Shown here: one piece after another, positions 8,898 to 17,051 of the stretch
How the letters are laid out: each line of letters opens with the position of its first letter
Position numbering within the stretch: position 1 is the stretch's first letter
From: Pontibacillus salicampi
GTDB taxonomy: Bacteria; Bacillota; Bacilli; Bacillales; BH030062
DNA length: 64,000 nucleotides
Direction of reading: 5' to 3'
Assembly (NCBI RefSeq): GCF_042434395.1
Contig: NZ_JBHLTP010000011.1
Location: 310,001-374,000 of the forward strand
The notes under the pieces: model-generated
What the model saw: only the letters and a program-made list of their open reading frames with translations
Told to the model about the DNA's origin: nothing
Databases searched by the model: none
Position numbers and translations under genes: made by a program

Positions 8898-9674
8898 TTA
8901 TCTTACTAAGTAACCGCCATCAACTGCCAGAATATGGCCATTCACATAATTCGATGCTTTACTAGCAAGGAAGATGGTGGTACCCATTAAATCCATCGTT
9001 TCCCCCCAGCGATTAGCTGGAATATGCTGGAGCACCTTCTCGTTTGTTTCCGGGTCATTCCTCGTTTCTTCTGTTAATGCTGTGGCATAATACCCAGGTG
9101 CTATACCATTCACTTGAATGTTGTACTGAGCTAGCTCGTCACAATACGCTTTCGTCAGACCAGCTAAACCATGCTTTGTCGCAGCATAAGCTGGAGAGCC
9201 TTGACCACCATGGAATGAAAACATCGAACAAATGTTAATAATTTTCCCATAGCCTTGAGGGATCATTTTCTTAGCAGCTTCATGACTTACCTCAAAGGCA
9301 GCCGTTAAATTAACATCCACCATTGGGTCCCATTTATCACGACCGAATTCTTCCACAGAGGCAATTTTATTCAGTCCAGCACTATTAACAACGATGTCTA
9401 CAGAACCAAATCGTTGTACACAGCGGTCCATAATTCGTTTAGGAGCTCCTTTTTCTGTAATATCCACTTCCATAAACTCCATTTCCACGCCTTCTGCTTC
9501 AATCCATTCCCTAGTTTGACCATCATCGTCAGTTAGACTTGGAATGAACAGATTTGCTCCTGCCTTTGCCAAAGCGAGCGCAAAGGATTGACCTAGCCCG
9601 GTATTTCCTCCAGTAACAATTGCGTTTTTCCCCTGTAAAGAAAAGAAATCCATCGTAAACTCGGTAATATTCAT
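8898..9674 (-). CDS. Short-chain dehydrogenase/reductase (YgcW/KduD-like), first gene of the ygc-like operon
   Basis: A 258-residue cytosolic NAD(P)-dependent SDR. The Rossmann motif TGGNTGLGQ (~residues 21-29), NSAG (97-100) and the catalytic pair Y163/K167 in YAATK are present. The C-terminal VNGHILAVDGGY is also standard. Its closest functional look-alikes are 2-deoxy-gluconate or ketogluconate dehydrogenases and YgcW. The ATG at 9674 follows AGGAGG by eight bases. It heads the operon behind a ~115-base leader that contains an intrinsic terminator, which means expression needs read-through. Confidence 0.87.
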   Translation of the reverse strand: MNITEFTMDFFSLQGKNAIVTGGNTGLGQSFALALAKAGANLFIPSLTDDDGQTREWIEAEGVEMEFMEVDITEKGAPKRIMDRCVQRFGSVDIVVNSAGLNKIASVEEFGRDKWDPMVDVNLTAAFEVSHEAAKKMIPQGYGKIINICSMFSFHGGQGSPAYAATKHGLAGLTKAYCDELAQYNIQVNGIAPGYYATALTEETRNDPETNEKVLQHIPANRWGETMDLMGTTIFLASKASNYVNGHILAVDGGYLVR

Positions 9675-9716
9675 CCTATACTCCTCCTACACGTGCCAAC
9701 ATTGCAATCTAAAAAA

Positions 9717-9777
9717 ACATAAAAAAAAGAGAGAAAAGCACACTTCCGCCAGGGGAAGTTACTTTTCTCTCGGCTCT
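9717..9777 (-). promoter_or_regulatory. Leader terminator/attenuator in the 5' UTR of the ygc-like operon
   Basis: Between promoter and first gene the minus strand carries GAGAGAAAAG paired with CTTTTCTCTC, enclosing a second stem ACTTCC/GGAAGT. It is followed at once by TTTTTTTTATGTTTTTTT. This is a complete intrinsic terminator about 15 bases into the transcript and ~40 bases before the AGGAGG of the SDR. The divergent gene encodes a GlpP-family mRNA-binding antiterminator, the expected partner of such a site. Confidence 0.82.
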
Positions 9778-9796
9778 AGTAACTTAAGTATCTATT

Positions 9797-9825
9797 AGTA
9801 TAGAATTCCTTCACTATTCTGTCAA
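9797..9825 (-). promoter_or_regulatory. Sigma-A promoter of the ygc-like operon
   Basis: On the minus strand TTGACA (9825-9820) and TATACT (9802-9797) are separated by exactly 17 bases. The -35 is perfect and the -10 has one mismatch. Transcription would start near 9790, just ahead of the leader terminator. Confidence 0.85.
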
Positions 9826-9995
9826 ATCAAATGAAGAAATTAAGACAACATGTCCTCTGGAAACAACTTCTTTCCTACCGACGGAACGTGCACTATGAAG
9901 GAGTTCTAAGCAGCTCCCTTATTCTAGTAAACTTTCATTATTCTCTCAGATATAATATAATTATCATCAACCTAACAGGGAATGAGGGGAAAATC

Positions 9996-10562
9996 ATGAA
10001 AGAAGAAATAAAAAACGCACTCGAAGAAAATCCAATCATTGCTGCCGTAAAGGACAAAGCCGGACTAGATAAAGCGGTTAAAACAGACTGTCATATCATA
10101 TTCATTCTGTTTGGAAACATAATGAATATTGATGAGCTAGTTCAGCACGTAAAGGACCACCGTAAAATTGCCTTTGTTCATATTGACCTTTTAGAAGGCT
10201 CGTCTAATCAAGAAGTTGTATTGCAATTTCTAAAGAAGAACACCTCAACAGATGGCATTATAAGCACCAAAGCCCCAATGGTTCGTGCCGCCAAAAACTA
10301 TGGCTTCTATACCATCCATCGTTTTTTCTTAATCGATTCCTTCTCCTTTCACAGCATGGATAAGCAAATTGCAAACTCTAATCCAAATTGTATTGAAGTG
10401 CTGCCAGGCGGAATGTCTAAAGCAATCGGCTGGGTAAAGGATAAAATTAACCTCCCCATTATCGCAAGTGGTCTTGTCTGTGAAAAAGAGGACGTTGTAA
10501 CAGCTCTCGGAGCAGGTGCAGTCGGTATTTCCTCCACCAATCAGGACGTATGGAACCTATAA
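9996..10562 (+). CDS. glpP: GlpP-family glycerol-3-phosphate-responsive antiterminator
   Basis: A 188-residue TIM-barrel-like protein of the G3P_antiterm family (B. subtilis GlpP is 192). Recognisable stretches are IIAAVKD, FVHIDLLEG, DGIISTK, CIEVLPGGM and the C-terminal IIASGLV...ALGAGAVGISS. The ATG at 9996 is preceded by GAGGGG; an upstream in-frame ATG at 9831 has no ribosome binding site and would run through the promoter region. In B. subtilis GlpP with glycerol-3-phosphate binds the glpD leader RNA and prevents termination. Here no glpF/glpK/glpD is adjacent; instead the gene is divergent from an operon with a leader terminator, so I infer it controls that operon and may sense a related phosphate ester. 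TATAAT at 9951-9956 is a likely -10. Confidence 0.88.
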   Translation: MKEEIKNALEENPIIAAVKDKAGLDKAVKTDCHIIFILFGNIMNIDELVQHVKDHRKIAFVHIDLLEGSSNQEVVLQFLKKNTSTDGIISTKAPMVRAAKNYGFYTIHRFFLIDSFSFHSMDKQIANSNPNCIEVLPGGMSKAIGWVKDKINLPIIASGLVCEKEDVVTALGAGAVGISSTNQDVWNL

Positions 10563-10659
10563 GCGTCCTACTGTTGCTTTATAAATGTGTACAGGAATAA
10601 TAAAAATGTTTAAGCCCAATGACAACAAAGGTGCTGGTACATAAGTGCTTTAGCCTATA

Positions 10660-10697
10660 AAAAATCCGAACTATACTTTGAAATAGTTCGGATTTTT
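10660..10697. terminator. Bidirectional intrinsic terminator
   Basis: AAAAATCCGAACTAT pairs perfectly with ATAGTTCGGATTTTT around an 8-base loop. It lies between the convergent antiterminator and flotillin genes and has U-tracts in both directions. Confidence 0.88.
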
Positions 10698-10737
10698 CTG
10701 TATCCATTCTATTTGTTACATATCATTTGGCTTTAGA

Positions 10738-10763
10738 GCTGGGTAATATAATTTTGGCCCAGC
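10738..10763. terminator. Small hairpin downstream of floT
   Basis: GCTGGG and CCCAGC flank a 14-base loop; on the plus strand GCCG and eight T follow. It probably backs up the neighbouring terminator. Confidence 0.4.
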
Positions 10764-10783
10764 GCCGTTTTTTTTATCTCTTT

Positions 10784-12259
10784 CTATTGTTCTGGTTCAG
10801 TTTCCCCCTGTGACTTTTTCTCTTCCATAGCAGCAGAGGTTTCTTGATAGGATTGGTTACCCTGTGCTAAATCAAAGTTATTTACACTGCCTCTGGACAC
10901 ATAGCTTTCTACTAGTGCTTTTAAATCCATTCCTGTTGTTTCTTTCAATGACTCTTGAATACCTAGCATGGTAGAAGTCACACTATTTGCTACCTTGGCA
11001 GATCCCCCTCTTGAATCAGAGCCACCCATATCAATGACCTTCATGTCCTTAATTTGAGAAATAGGAGCAGAGACCTTCTCCGCATATTCAGGCAGTACAT
11101 TTATGAGCATTTCCATAATCGCTGCTTCGCCATAGTTCTCCATTGCTTTTGCCATCCGCTCTTTGGATTCCGCTTCTGCAATACCTCGCTGACGAATAAC
11201 CTCTGCTTCTGACTCCCCTTTAATGCGCTCTTGATCTGCTTCCGCCTGGGCACGCTTCGTCGTTTCATATGCCTCCGCATCGGCAATTGAACGACGACGC
11301 TTATTTTCTTCCTCTTCTAATTCTACTGCCCGCTGCTTTTCAATATATTCAACCTTCAACTCTTCTTCCTTAATTTGCTGATTCAATTTCTGACGCTCAA
11401 TTTCACCTGCTTGCTCTGCGTTAGCTTTGGCACGATTCGTTTCTTTTTGGAACTCCGCTTCTTTAATATCCTTTTCTTTCGTGGATTCTGCTACTGCTGT
11501 TTGACGTCGATTCTCTTCGTTTTGAGCTTCCTGATCATTTTTCGCCTGATAAATGCGAGTATCCTTTTCCGCATCTGATTCAGCCATATCTGCTTTCTTC
11601 TGCACTTCAGCAATGTGTGGCCGACCTAAAGCATCAATGTACCCATTCTCTTCATCAACATCTTCCACATCGTTTAAGGCAAAGGAAGTAATTTCAAAAC
11701 CCATACCTTTTAAATCAGCTTCGGCAATATTTTTCACTTGCGTGTTAACCTCTTTAAAATCGTTATATATCTTCTCAATTGGTAAGGATGCTATAATAGA
11801 GCGTAAGTGCCCATTTAATACATCCTTCAGCTCAGACTCCCGTTCTTCCTGTTCTTTGCCTAAGAACTTCTCAGCGAAATTAGCCATGATATGTAATTCG
11901 CTCCCAATACTAATGACTGCCGTACTGGCTACTCGAACAGGAATACCTTCCTTCGTATAAGCTTTCTCAGAATTCACTTGAAGCTGGAATGAAGTTAAGT
12001 CAATTGGCGTAGCCGTTTGGAACATTCTCAGCCGATAGCCGCCACCACGAATAATTTTCATAGACCTTCCATTCTCATCCTCAAACACATTTCTTTCCTT
12101 TTCTGGATCCCCTAACTTAGGTCCTGTTACAATTAATGCTTCATTGGAACTTGCGGTTTTGTAGCGGACACGGAAAATAATAAATACTGCAATTCCTCCA
12201 ACGATAATAATTCCACCGATAATACTAAATAAAATGAGCGCAATAGCACCGTTAAACAT
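10784..12259 (-). CDS. floT: Flotillin-like protein FloT (SPFH/Band 7)
   Basis: Membrane-microdomain scaffold of 491 residues (B. subtilis FloT/YuaG is about 509). One N-terminal hydrophobic hairpin or span (~residues 5-30) is followed by the SPFH domain (~35-200). A long Ala/Glu-rich coiled coil follows (~215-390, with repeated AEAE and EEE blocks), and the C-terminus ends in a Gln/Glu-rich tail. The gene is monocistronic here; the NfeD partner YuaF that precedes floT in B. subtilis is absent. The start has AGGAGG eight bases upstream, and an ECF-type promoter lies ~40 bases further up, consistent with cell-envelope stress control of flotillins. Confidence 0.92.
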   Translation of the reverse strand: MFNGAIALILFSIIGGIIIVGGIAVFIIFRVRYKTASSNEALIVTGPKLGDPEKERNVFEDENGRSMKIIRGGGYRLRMFQTATPIDLTSFQLQVNSEKAYTKEGIPVRVASTAVISIGSELHIMANFAEKFLGKEQEERESELKDVLNGHLRSIIASLPIEKIYNDFKEVNTQVKNIAEADLKGMGFEITSFALNDVEDVDEENGYIDALGRPHIAEVQKKADMAESDAEKDTRIYQAKNDQEAQNEENRRQTAVAESTKEKDIKEAEFQKETNRAKANAEQAGEIERQKLNQQIKEEELKVEYIEKQRAVELEEEENKRRRSIADAEAYETTKRAQAEADQERIKGESEAEVIRQRGIAEAESKERMAKAMENYGEAAIMEMLINVLPEYAEKVSAPISQIKDMKVIDMGGSDSRGGSAKVANSVTSTMLGIQESLKETTGMDLKALVESYVSRGSVNNFDLAQGNQSYQETSAAMEEKKSQGETEPEQ

Positions 12260-12295
12260 GAAATCCTCCTAAAATTTATTTCCTTCCCTCTTACA

Positions 12296-12323
12296 TACCG
12301 AATAAAGTGACCTGAACGTTTCA
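12296..12323 (-). promoter_or_regulatory. Candidate ECF (sigma-W-like) promoter of floT
   Basis: On the minus strand TGAAAC (12323-12318) is followed after 17 bases by CGGTA (12300-12296). The -35 equals the sigma-W consensus; the -10 has an extra G relative to CGTA. B. subtilis floT is a known sigma-W gene, which supports the reading. The rest of the ~340-base gap 12260-12603 holds only this site and the cwlJ terminator. Confidence 0.5.
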
Positions 12324-12556
12324 GAATATTTTTACTATATTGTTTTTTTTACTTGAGTTGTGTTCACAGTCTTTGGAAGTTTATGTAGATGGAGTATAAC
12401 AGAAGGTTTGACTTGGAGTTATTAGTTAGTAATGGCAGTAAAAGAGTTAATTTGTTAGGAATGCTTCTCTTTTCAGTCCCAAAAAGAAACGGACCATCCT
12501 ATTCCAAATTCATTTTCTACCGCAATACAAAATTATCCAAATCAATGGCTGACGCA

Positions 12557-12587
12557 GAAAAAAATATCCCTTAGTAAAAGGGATATT
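12557..12587 (-). terminator. Intrinsic terminator of cwlJ
   Basis: On the minus strand AATATCCCTT-ttac-TAAGGGATATT is followed by six T, 17 bases past the cwlJ stop codon. Confidence 0.82.
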
Positions 12588-12603
12588 GAAAAAACAGTTT
12601 GTA

Positions 12604-13026
12604 TTAAAAGACCTCTTTACAATCAGCATAGGTCGGCTTATAGAAGCAATGGGTTTTGTATTTACCTTCAAAGGGCTGCCCAAACCATTGCTGAGGACAG
12701 TTCCCATCCGGTGCAAAGAACCAAAGGGAGAATTGTGCAGGATGAAACCGTTCCCCTTTGACTACTTTGTTGGCAAGACGGATATCCTTCTCCCGCGCTC
12801 GTTGATAGAAATATCCTTTCTGTGTGGCTTCAAATCCGCCGGGACTTTGGTACACCATTTCATTCACGGTATTTATATCCTTAAAATCAAGACAACGCAC
12901 CTTTACACGATTGACTCCTGTGTTGCCGACCATCAGCATGCCCAATTCGCCTTCTCCCTCAGCCTCTGCCCTCATCAGCCTGGCTAGCACTTTCCTGTCC
13001 GCTTTCGTTGCTCGTATAACACCCAT
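12604..13026 (-). CDS. cwlJ: Spore cortex-lytic cell wall hydrolase CwlJ
   Basis: A 140-residue Hydrolase_2-family (SleB/CwlJ) enzyme needed for cortex breakdown in calcium-dipicolinate-triggered germination. The catalytic N-terminal region reads LARLMRAEAEGEGELGMLMVG with the family's essential Glu, followed by NRV, GYFYQRA and PAQFSLWFF. It ends at KPTYADCKEVF, as CwlJ does; there is no signal peptide or peptidoglycan-binding domain, which separates it from SleB. GGAGGG precedes the ATG. The gene stands alone with its own terminator and without gerQ, its usual partner in B. subtilis. Confidence 0.95.
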   Translation of the reverse strand: MGVIRATKADRKVLARLMRAEAEGEGELGMLMVGNTGVNRVKVRCLDFKDINTVNEMVYQSPGGFEATQKGYFYQRAREKDIRLANKVVKGERFHPAQFSLWFFAPDGNCPQQWFGQPFEGKYKTHCFYKPTYADCKEVF

Positions 13027-13177
13027 GCAATCCCTCCAGGAGAATTTTTCTATTAGCTGTCACATTATCTTATACACTATGCACATAGACGAAAATTGAG
13101 AATAACTTGCCAAGCTAAAAATATTTTTTTCAAATACGAATTCAGCCGTTGTAAAAAAGGGTAACGGAGGTTGTTTT

Positions 13178-13213
13178 ATGTACGATCCTTATCCATTTAT
13201 TTGTACAAAATAG
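13178..13213 (+). CDS. Candidate 11-residue micro-ORF (MYDPYPFICTK)
   Basis: An ATG eight bases after ACGGAGG opens an 11-codon frame that stops just before a strong hairpin. The arrangement (good ribosome binding site, tiny frame, terminator within 5 bases of the stop) looks like a self-contained small transcript. Function unknown; it could also be the leftover end of a decayed gene or part of a small RNA. Confidence 0.35.
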   Translation: MYDPYPFICTK

Positions 13214-13217
13214 AAGT

Positions 13218-13259
13218 CCATTCCAAACGTTTTTTCGGTTGGAATGGTTTGAGATTTTT
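13218..13259 (+). terminator. Intrinsic terminator after the micro-ORF
   Basis: CCATTCCAA and TTGGAATGG form a 9-bp stem around a 12-base loop, followed by TTTGAGATTTTT. Confidence 0.65.
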
Positions 13260-13285
13260 ATTTGTTATTTTGCGAATTTGGTGGA

Positions 13286-13592
13286 ATGATTGCTCTAATA
13301 AATGAGGTAGCAGTTATTGCCATTGTCTCTTCATTGTCTCTCAATGGAGAGCCTTCTTATGGTTCTACCTTGTTTATTTCATCGGAAAACGACTTAGCTG
13401 GCATCCAAAATGATGTAAAACGAATGGGCTGGATCACCGCAGCGATGGCAATCCTTGCTATGGCATGACAATCATTATATTCAAGTACTTGGTCAAACAG
13501 GTCTGATAGGAGCTATACTGTTTGGTGCGTTTCTAATCTCATTATTGGTCTATGTGGGGGCAATAGCTGTTAGAGGAGAATTTAGCCTCTGA
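13286..13592 (+). pseudogene. Small hydrophobic-protein remnant with frameshift
   Basis: A first frame from 13286 (MIALINEVAVIAIVSS) ends at 13468 at a stop. Directly overlapping in another frame the sequence continues as HDNHYIQVLGQTGLIGAILF, then a further hydrophobic stretch, to a stop at 13592. Joined across one frameshift near 13460 these would make a ~100-residue two-span membrane protein. No ribosome binding site is obvious. Family not recognised; it may be a decayed gene or chance. Confidence 0.3.
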
Positions 13593-13612
13593 TTGGGCAA
13601 ATCTATTGCATG

Positions 13613-13650
13613 AAAAAAGCTTGGAGAGGAACAGTAAATTCTCTCCAAGC
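13613..13650 (-). terminator. Intrinsic terminator of galE
   Basis: GCTTGGAGAG pairs with CTCTCCAAGC around a 12-base loop; on the minus strand TTTTTTC follows. Confidence 0.85.
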
Positions 13651-13675
13651 GTATTAATGTTAGCCTTTGTTTTTG

Positions 13676-14701
13676 TTAGGCATATACTCTCACTTTATAG
13701 CCATAAGGGTTCTCTGATTGCCACCTCCATGCATCTCTGCACATGTCATATAAAGTACGAGTTGCTTCCCATTGCAATTCCTCTTTAGCTCTTTGTGGAT
13801 TAGCATAACACTCAGCGATGTCCCCTGAACGAGGTCCTACAATTTCAAAAGGTATAGGTATCTCTGTCGTTTCTGTCATGGCCTCAATAACTTGAAGAAC
13901 ACTATATCCCTCGCCTGTTCCTAAGTTATATGCTCTTATTCCTGGTGCTGAATTTGCTTTTTCCACTGCTCGTATATGACCTATCGCTAAATCTACAACA
14001 TGAATATAGTCCCGTACTCCCGTTCCGTCAACTGTATTATAGTTATTCCCGAATACTTGAACGGCTGGACGCCTTCCTACAGCTACTTGCGTCACATAAG
14101 GAAGAAGATTATTAGGAACTCCATCAGGACTCTCACCAATCAATCCGCTCGGATGGGCTCCTATTGGATTAAAGTAGCGTAATATTGTAATACTCCAGCT
14201 CGAATCAGATTGAGATAGATCATATAAAATTTCTTCAATCATTAATTTAGTCCTACCATACGGATTTGTAGCACTTAATGGAAAATCCTCTGTTATTGGC
14301 GTCGTCTCGGGTTCTCCATACACTGTTGCAGAGGAGCTAAATATCATCGTTTTTACATCATACCTATCCATCACCCGAATTAAGGTGAGCGTTCCTGTAA
14401 CGTTATTATGATAATACCTCAGCGGGTACGCAACAGATTCCCCTACTGCCTTTAATCCAGCGAAATGGATAACTGCTTCAATATAGTGATTCTGAAAAAC
14501 ACGCTCCAATCCTTCTTCATCCAATAGATCGATGTAACACAACGTCATCTCTTTCCCGGTAAGATATTTCACTCGATCTAGGGCTACCATACTACTATTC
14601 ATAAAATTATCTACCACTACTACTTCATAGCCTTGTTCAAGGAGCTCGACACATGCGTGGCTACCTATGTACCCCGCTCCTCCAGTTAATAAAACAGCCA
14701 T
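13676..14701 (-). CDS. galE: UDP-glucose/UDP-GlcNAc 4-epimerase GalE
   Basis: NAD-dependent epimerase of 341 residues, starting at the ATG at 14701 after GGGGAG; a more upstream start adds six residues without a better signal. TGGAGYIGSH is the Rossmann loop, and SSSATVYG and YGRTK give the catalytic Ser/Thr and Tyr-Lys. It interconverts UDP-Glc/UDP-Gal and probably UDP-GlcNAc/UDP-GalNAc. Standing beside the pel genes, its likely job is to provide UDP-GalNAc, the Pel building block. It is downstream of the GH114 gene on the same strand with a 156-base gap. Confidence 0.93.
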   Translation of the reverse strand: MAVLLTGGAGYIGSHACVELLEQGYEVVVVDNFMNSSMVALDRVKYLTGKEMTLCYIDLLDEEGLERVFQNHYIEAVIHFAGLKAVGESVAYPLRYYHNNVTGTLTLIRVMDRYDVKTMIFSSSATVYGEPETTPITEDFPLSATNPYGRTKLMIEEILYDLSQSDSSWSITILRYFNPIGAHPSGLIGESPDGVPNNLLPYVTQVAVGRRPAVQVFGNNYNTVDGTGVRDYIHVVDLAIGHIRAVEKANSAPGIRAYNLGTGEGYSVLQVIEAMTETTEIPIPFEIVGPRSGDIAECYANPQRAKEELQWEATRTLYDMCRDAWRWQSENPYGYKVRVYA

Positions 14702-14857
14702 ATTACACTCCCCTAACATAAAGCTTGCTTATGTATTAATATGGAAAATCTATCAAAGTTTAAGCTGCTTTACAAAAGAAAAAATGGCTATTTTACTAAA
14801 ATTCCTCCCTTTTTACCTTCAAACATACTTCCTTGTTTGAGAAAATATTTCTAAATC

Positions 14858-15700
14858 CTACCACTTATTAAAGCCATTACTAGTGTGGAAATGGATAAAT
14901 TTGTGTCTCGCTGCATAGTTGCTGCTCTTCTTCTTTTCACTAAAGGATACAGTTAGTACTACATAATGATTGTTTTGTTGTAGGGATTGTAAAGAAGCTA
15001 TTTGATTGTTTGACCATTGGTCCTTGGAGACGACAGAATAGTGAAAATCCTCCCACATAATCGCATCCATATAAAAATGGGTATGCTTTTGGAAGGTTTC
15101 TAACCCAAAGTTCTGGATTAAAGATAGATTAGGATGCTGCTCCTTTATTTGCTTTAAAAGAGATAGCATGCCGTCAACCTGATCCTTCCAAATATCAGGT
15201 GTAGAGGAATGCTCGGTATCTATATTTCCGACCGTATCAAGGAAGACTCCATCTAGTCCTTTCTGCACAATGTGGCTTTTTATATGCTGGAGTAGGATAG
15301 ACCTATAATGGGAGGATGTTAGATCCATTAAGTAAGAATCCCACTTTTCATAATATACCCGTTTGTTTGCGCGATAGAAATAATCATCTGGTTGAAGCTT
15401 CTTGGTTATTTCTGTATTCCAAACATCTGCTTCCATTGTATTTATATACCCATATACTTTAGTACCGCTTTGTTGTATTGAATCTATTTGTTCTCCTGAA
15501 TAGAGTGTTGGCTCTATAATAACCAAATCATATTCCTTCATTTCTAGTAGTATTTGAGTAGTTGGAGAATCATAATATATCTTGTAATTTGCTACAGTGG
15601 AAAGTGGATTGGAGTCAGCCAAACTAACTGAGCTGGGGATGGGCAGGAAAGAAATGAGTAGCACGCACAGAAAACCCGACTTTATATAAATCCATTTCAT
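14858..15700 (-). CDS. Secreted GH114 glycoside hydrolase (PelA hydrolase-type)
   Basis: Endo-alpha-1,4-galactosaminidase-type hydrolase of 280 residues that would trim or degrade the Pel polymer outside the membrane. It has a signal peptide (residues 1-28, KSGFLCVLLISFLPIPSSVSLA) and a TIM barrel. D155 (VFLDTVGN) and E217 (IMWEDF) fit the family's catalytic pair. In Gram-negative bacteria this domain is part of a fused PelA; here it is a separate gene divergent from pelD. The ATG follows GGAGG by about seven bases. It lacks an obvious membrane anchor or cell-wall domain, so it may be released. Confidence 0.85.
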   Translation of the reverse strand: MKWIYIKSGFLCVLLISFLPIPSSVSLADSNPLSTVANYKIYYDSPTTQILLEMKEYDLVIIEPTLYSGEQIDSIQQSGTKVYGYINTMEADVWNTEITKKLQPDDYFYRANKRVYYEKWDSYLMDLTSSHYRSILLQHIKSHIVQKGLDGVFLDTVGNIDTEHSSTPDIWKDQVDGMLSLLKQIKEQHPNLSLIQNFGLETFQKHTHFYMDAIMWEDFHYSVVSKDQWSNNQIASLQSLQQNNHYVVLTVSFSEKKKSSNYAARHKFIHFHTSNGFNKW

Positions 15701-15815
15701 CTGTAATCCTCCATTATATTTAGAATAGCGTCATACCAGGAAACATTCACACATCAAGATTATTATACCATGTTTTTACATATTGTTTCATAATCCCTTA
15801 TAAGTAGGTGCTTTC

Positions 15816-17051
15816 ATGTTTTATACCCAAAGCAGTACTATGCGAAAAATAGTAGAATTATTTCTCTTAATCATCGTCATGGCTGCCATCGATCCATTAC
15901 TTAATATTAAATTGTCAGAATGGGATATCCGTCCCTTTTTCTTTTTTATTTTGTTATTCTCACTAAGATATGGATTGTACATAGGTGTGCTAAGCTTTCT
16001 TCTAGTAAGTTTATATCGAATAGGTTCGCTGTACATTGCTGGTGATGATGTACTGCTGTTATTTTACAATACATCGGAGCAAGCCTGGTTCTTTATCCAT
16101 TTGCTTACAGCTATTGTATGCGGTCTTTATAGTACTTCCTTTCGAGAAAGGTATGAAAGCTTACACTATCGATTCCAAGAAACAGACGATGAAAACCAAG
16201 AGCTCACAGAAACTATTACCATGCTCGAACACTCTCATAAAAGAATGCAAGAGAAGGTACTAGATTCTGAGCATTCCCTAAATCGCATATTCCAAATAGG
16301 CCTTCGTCTGGACCAGCCATCTCCAGAGCTAGTAAGAAATGAGGCGATTAACGTACTATCCGAATTATTTCGTGCAGAAACGCTCGGGCTGTATCATGTA
16401 GACTCCTCTAAAAAATCATTACGCTTAAGATTAAGGAAAGGCGAAGCAGAGCATTTGCCACAGACCATTTTTACAGAGGGAGATTCGCATATTTACCAGA
16501 GAATGCTTACTCAAAAAACGATTATTCTCCGAACTGTAGAGGATGAAGCAGAGGCTCCTGTATTAGTAGGACCAATTGTCTCTCAAGATGAAGTGACAGA
16601 GGCAATCGTCATTCATCAGATTGACTTTGCTAAATTAACAAGCCATGAGCTTCAAATTATGTCTCTTATCCTTGAATGGACAGCGACACGAATTAATAGA
16701 GCCAATAGCCAAATGCAGCAGCAAGAAAGAAACTCCATGTACCCTGGTACTAGAATGTATAAACACGAGGCCTTTTCATCCCTTGTAACACAGCAGGAAA
16801 AGCGTAAGGAAGAATTTGATATACCATATAGTATATTAGAAATACCCTTTTATACCTCTGTAGATGTATCACTAGTAGAAACGGAAATAATTCTTCGTAC
16901 CCGTTTAAGAGAATTAGATATAATAGCCTACAACCACTCGACAAGTACCTTTTACTTTTTACTTCCAGGTACCAATCAAGAGAATGCTGTAATTGTGCGA
17001 GAACGAATTAAGGCTCTCTTGCAAGAAAAGGATGGGATGTATGTTAGCTAA
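15816..17051 (+). CDS. pelD: PelD-like c-di-GMP receptor of Pel exopolysaccharide synthesis
   Basis: Inner-membrane regulator of 411 residues. Four membrane spans occupy residues ~10-110, followed by a coiled segment (~115-155), a GAF domain (~160-300) and a degenerate GGDEF domain. The RxxD-type c-di-GMP inhibitory-site motif is visible as R365-E-L-D368, with further Arg at ~395-397, whereas the GGDEF signature is lost, as in known PelD. Binding of c-di-GMP by PelD switches on Pel polymerisation. It heads the pelDEAFG operon; every following gene overlaps its predecessor. The ribosome binding site is a modest AGGTG; a -35/-10-like pair at 15775-15803 is too close to the ATG to be trusted. 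Confidence 0.86.
   Translation: MFYTQSSTMRKIVELFLLIIVMAAIDPLLNIKLSEWDIRPFFFFILLFSLRYGLYIGVLSFLLVSLYRIGSLYIAGDDVLLLFYNTSEQAWFFIHLLTAIVCGLYSTSFRERYESLHYRFQETDDENQELTETITMLEHSHKRMQEKVLDSEHSLNRIFQIGLRLDQPSPELVRNEAINVLSELFRAETLGLYHVDSSKKSLRLRLRKGEAEHLPQTIFTEGDSHIYQRMLTQKTIILRTVEDEAEAPVLVGPIVSQDEVTEAIVIHQIDFAKLTSHELQIMSLILEWTATRINRANSQMQQQERNSMYPGTRMYKHEAFSSLVTQQEKRKEEFDIPYSILEIPFYTSVDVSLVETEIILRTRLRELDIIAYNHSTSTFYFLLPGTNQENAVIVRERIKALLQEKDGMYVS

Noticed and set aside
12389..12987. Plus-strand open frames around cwlJ
   Set aside because: They are antisense shadows of cwlJ or lie in its terminator region, with no ribosome binding site.
15775..15803. TTTACA-17-TTATAA promoter-like pair before pelD
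   Set aside because: The -10 would leave only about six bases of leader and overlap the ribosome binding site of pelD.
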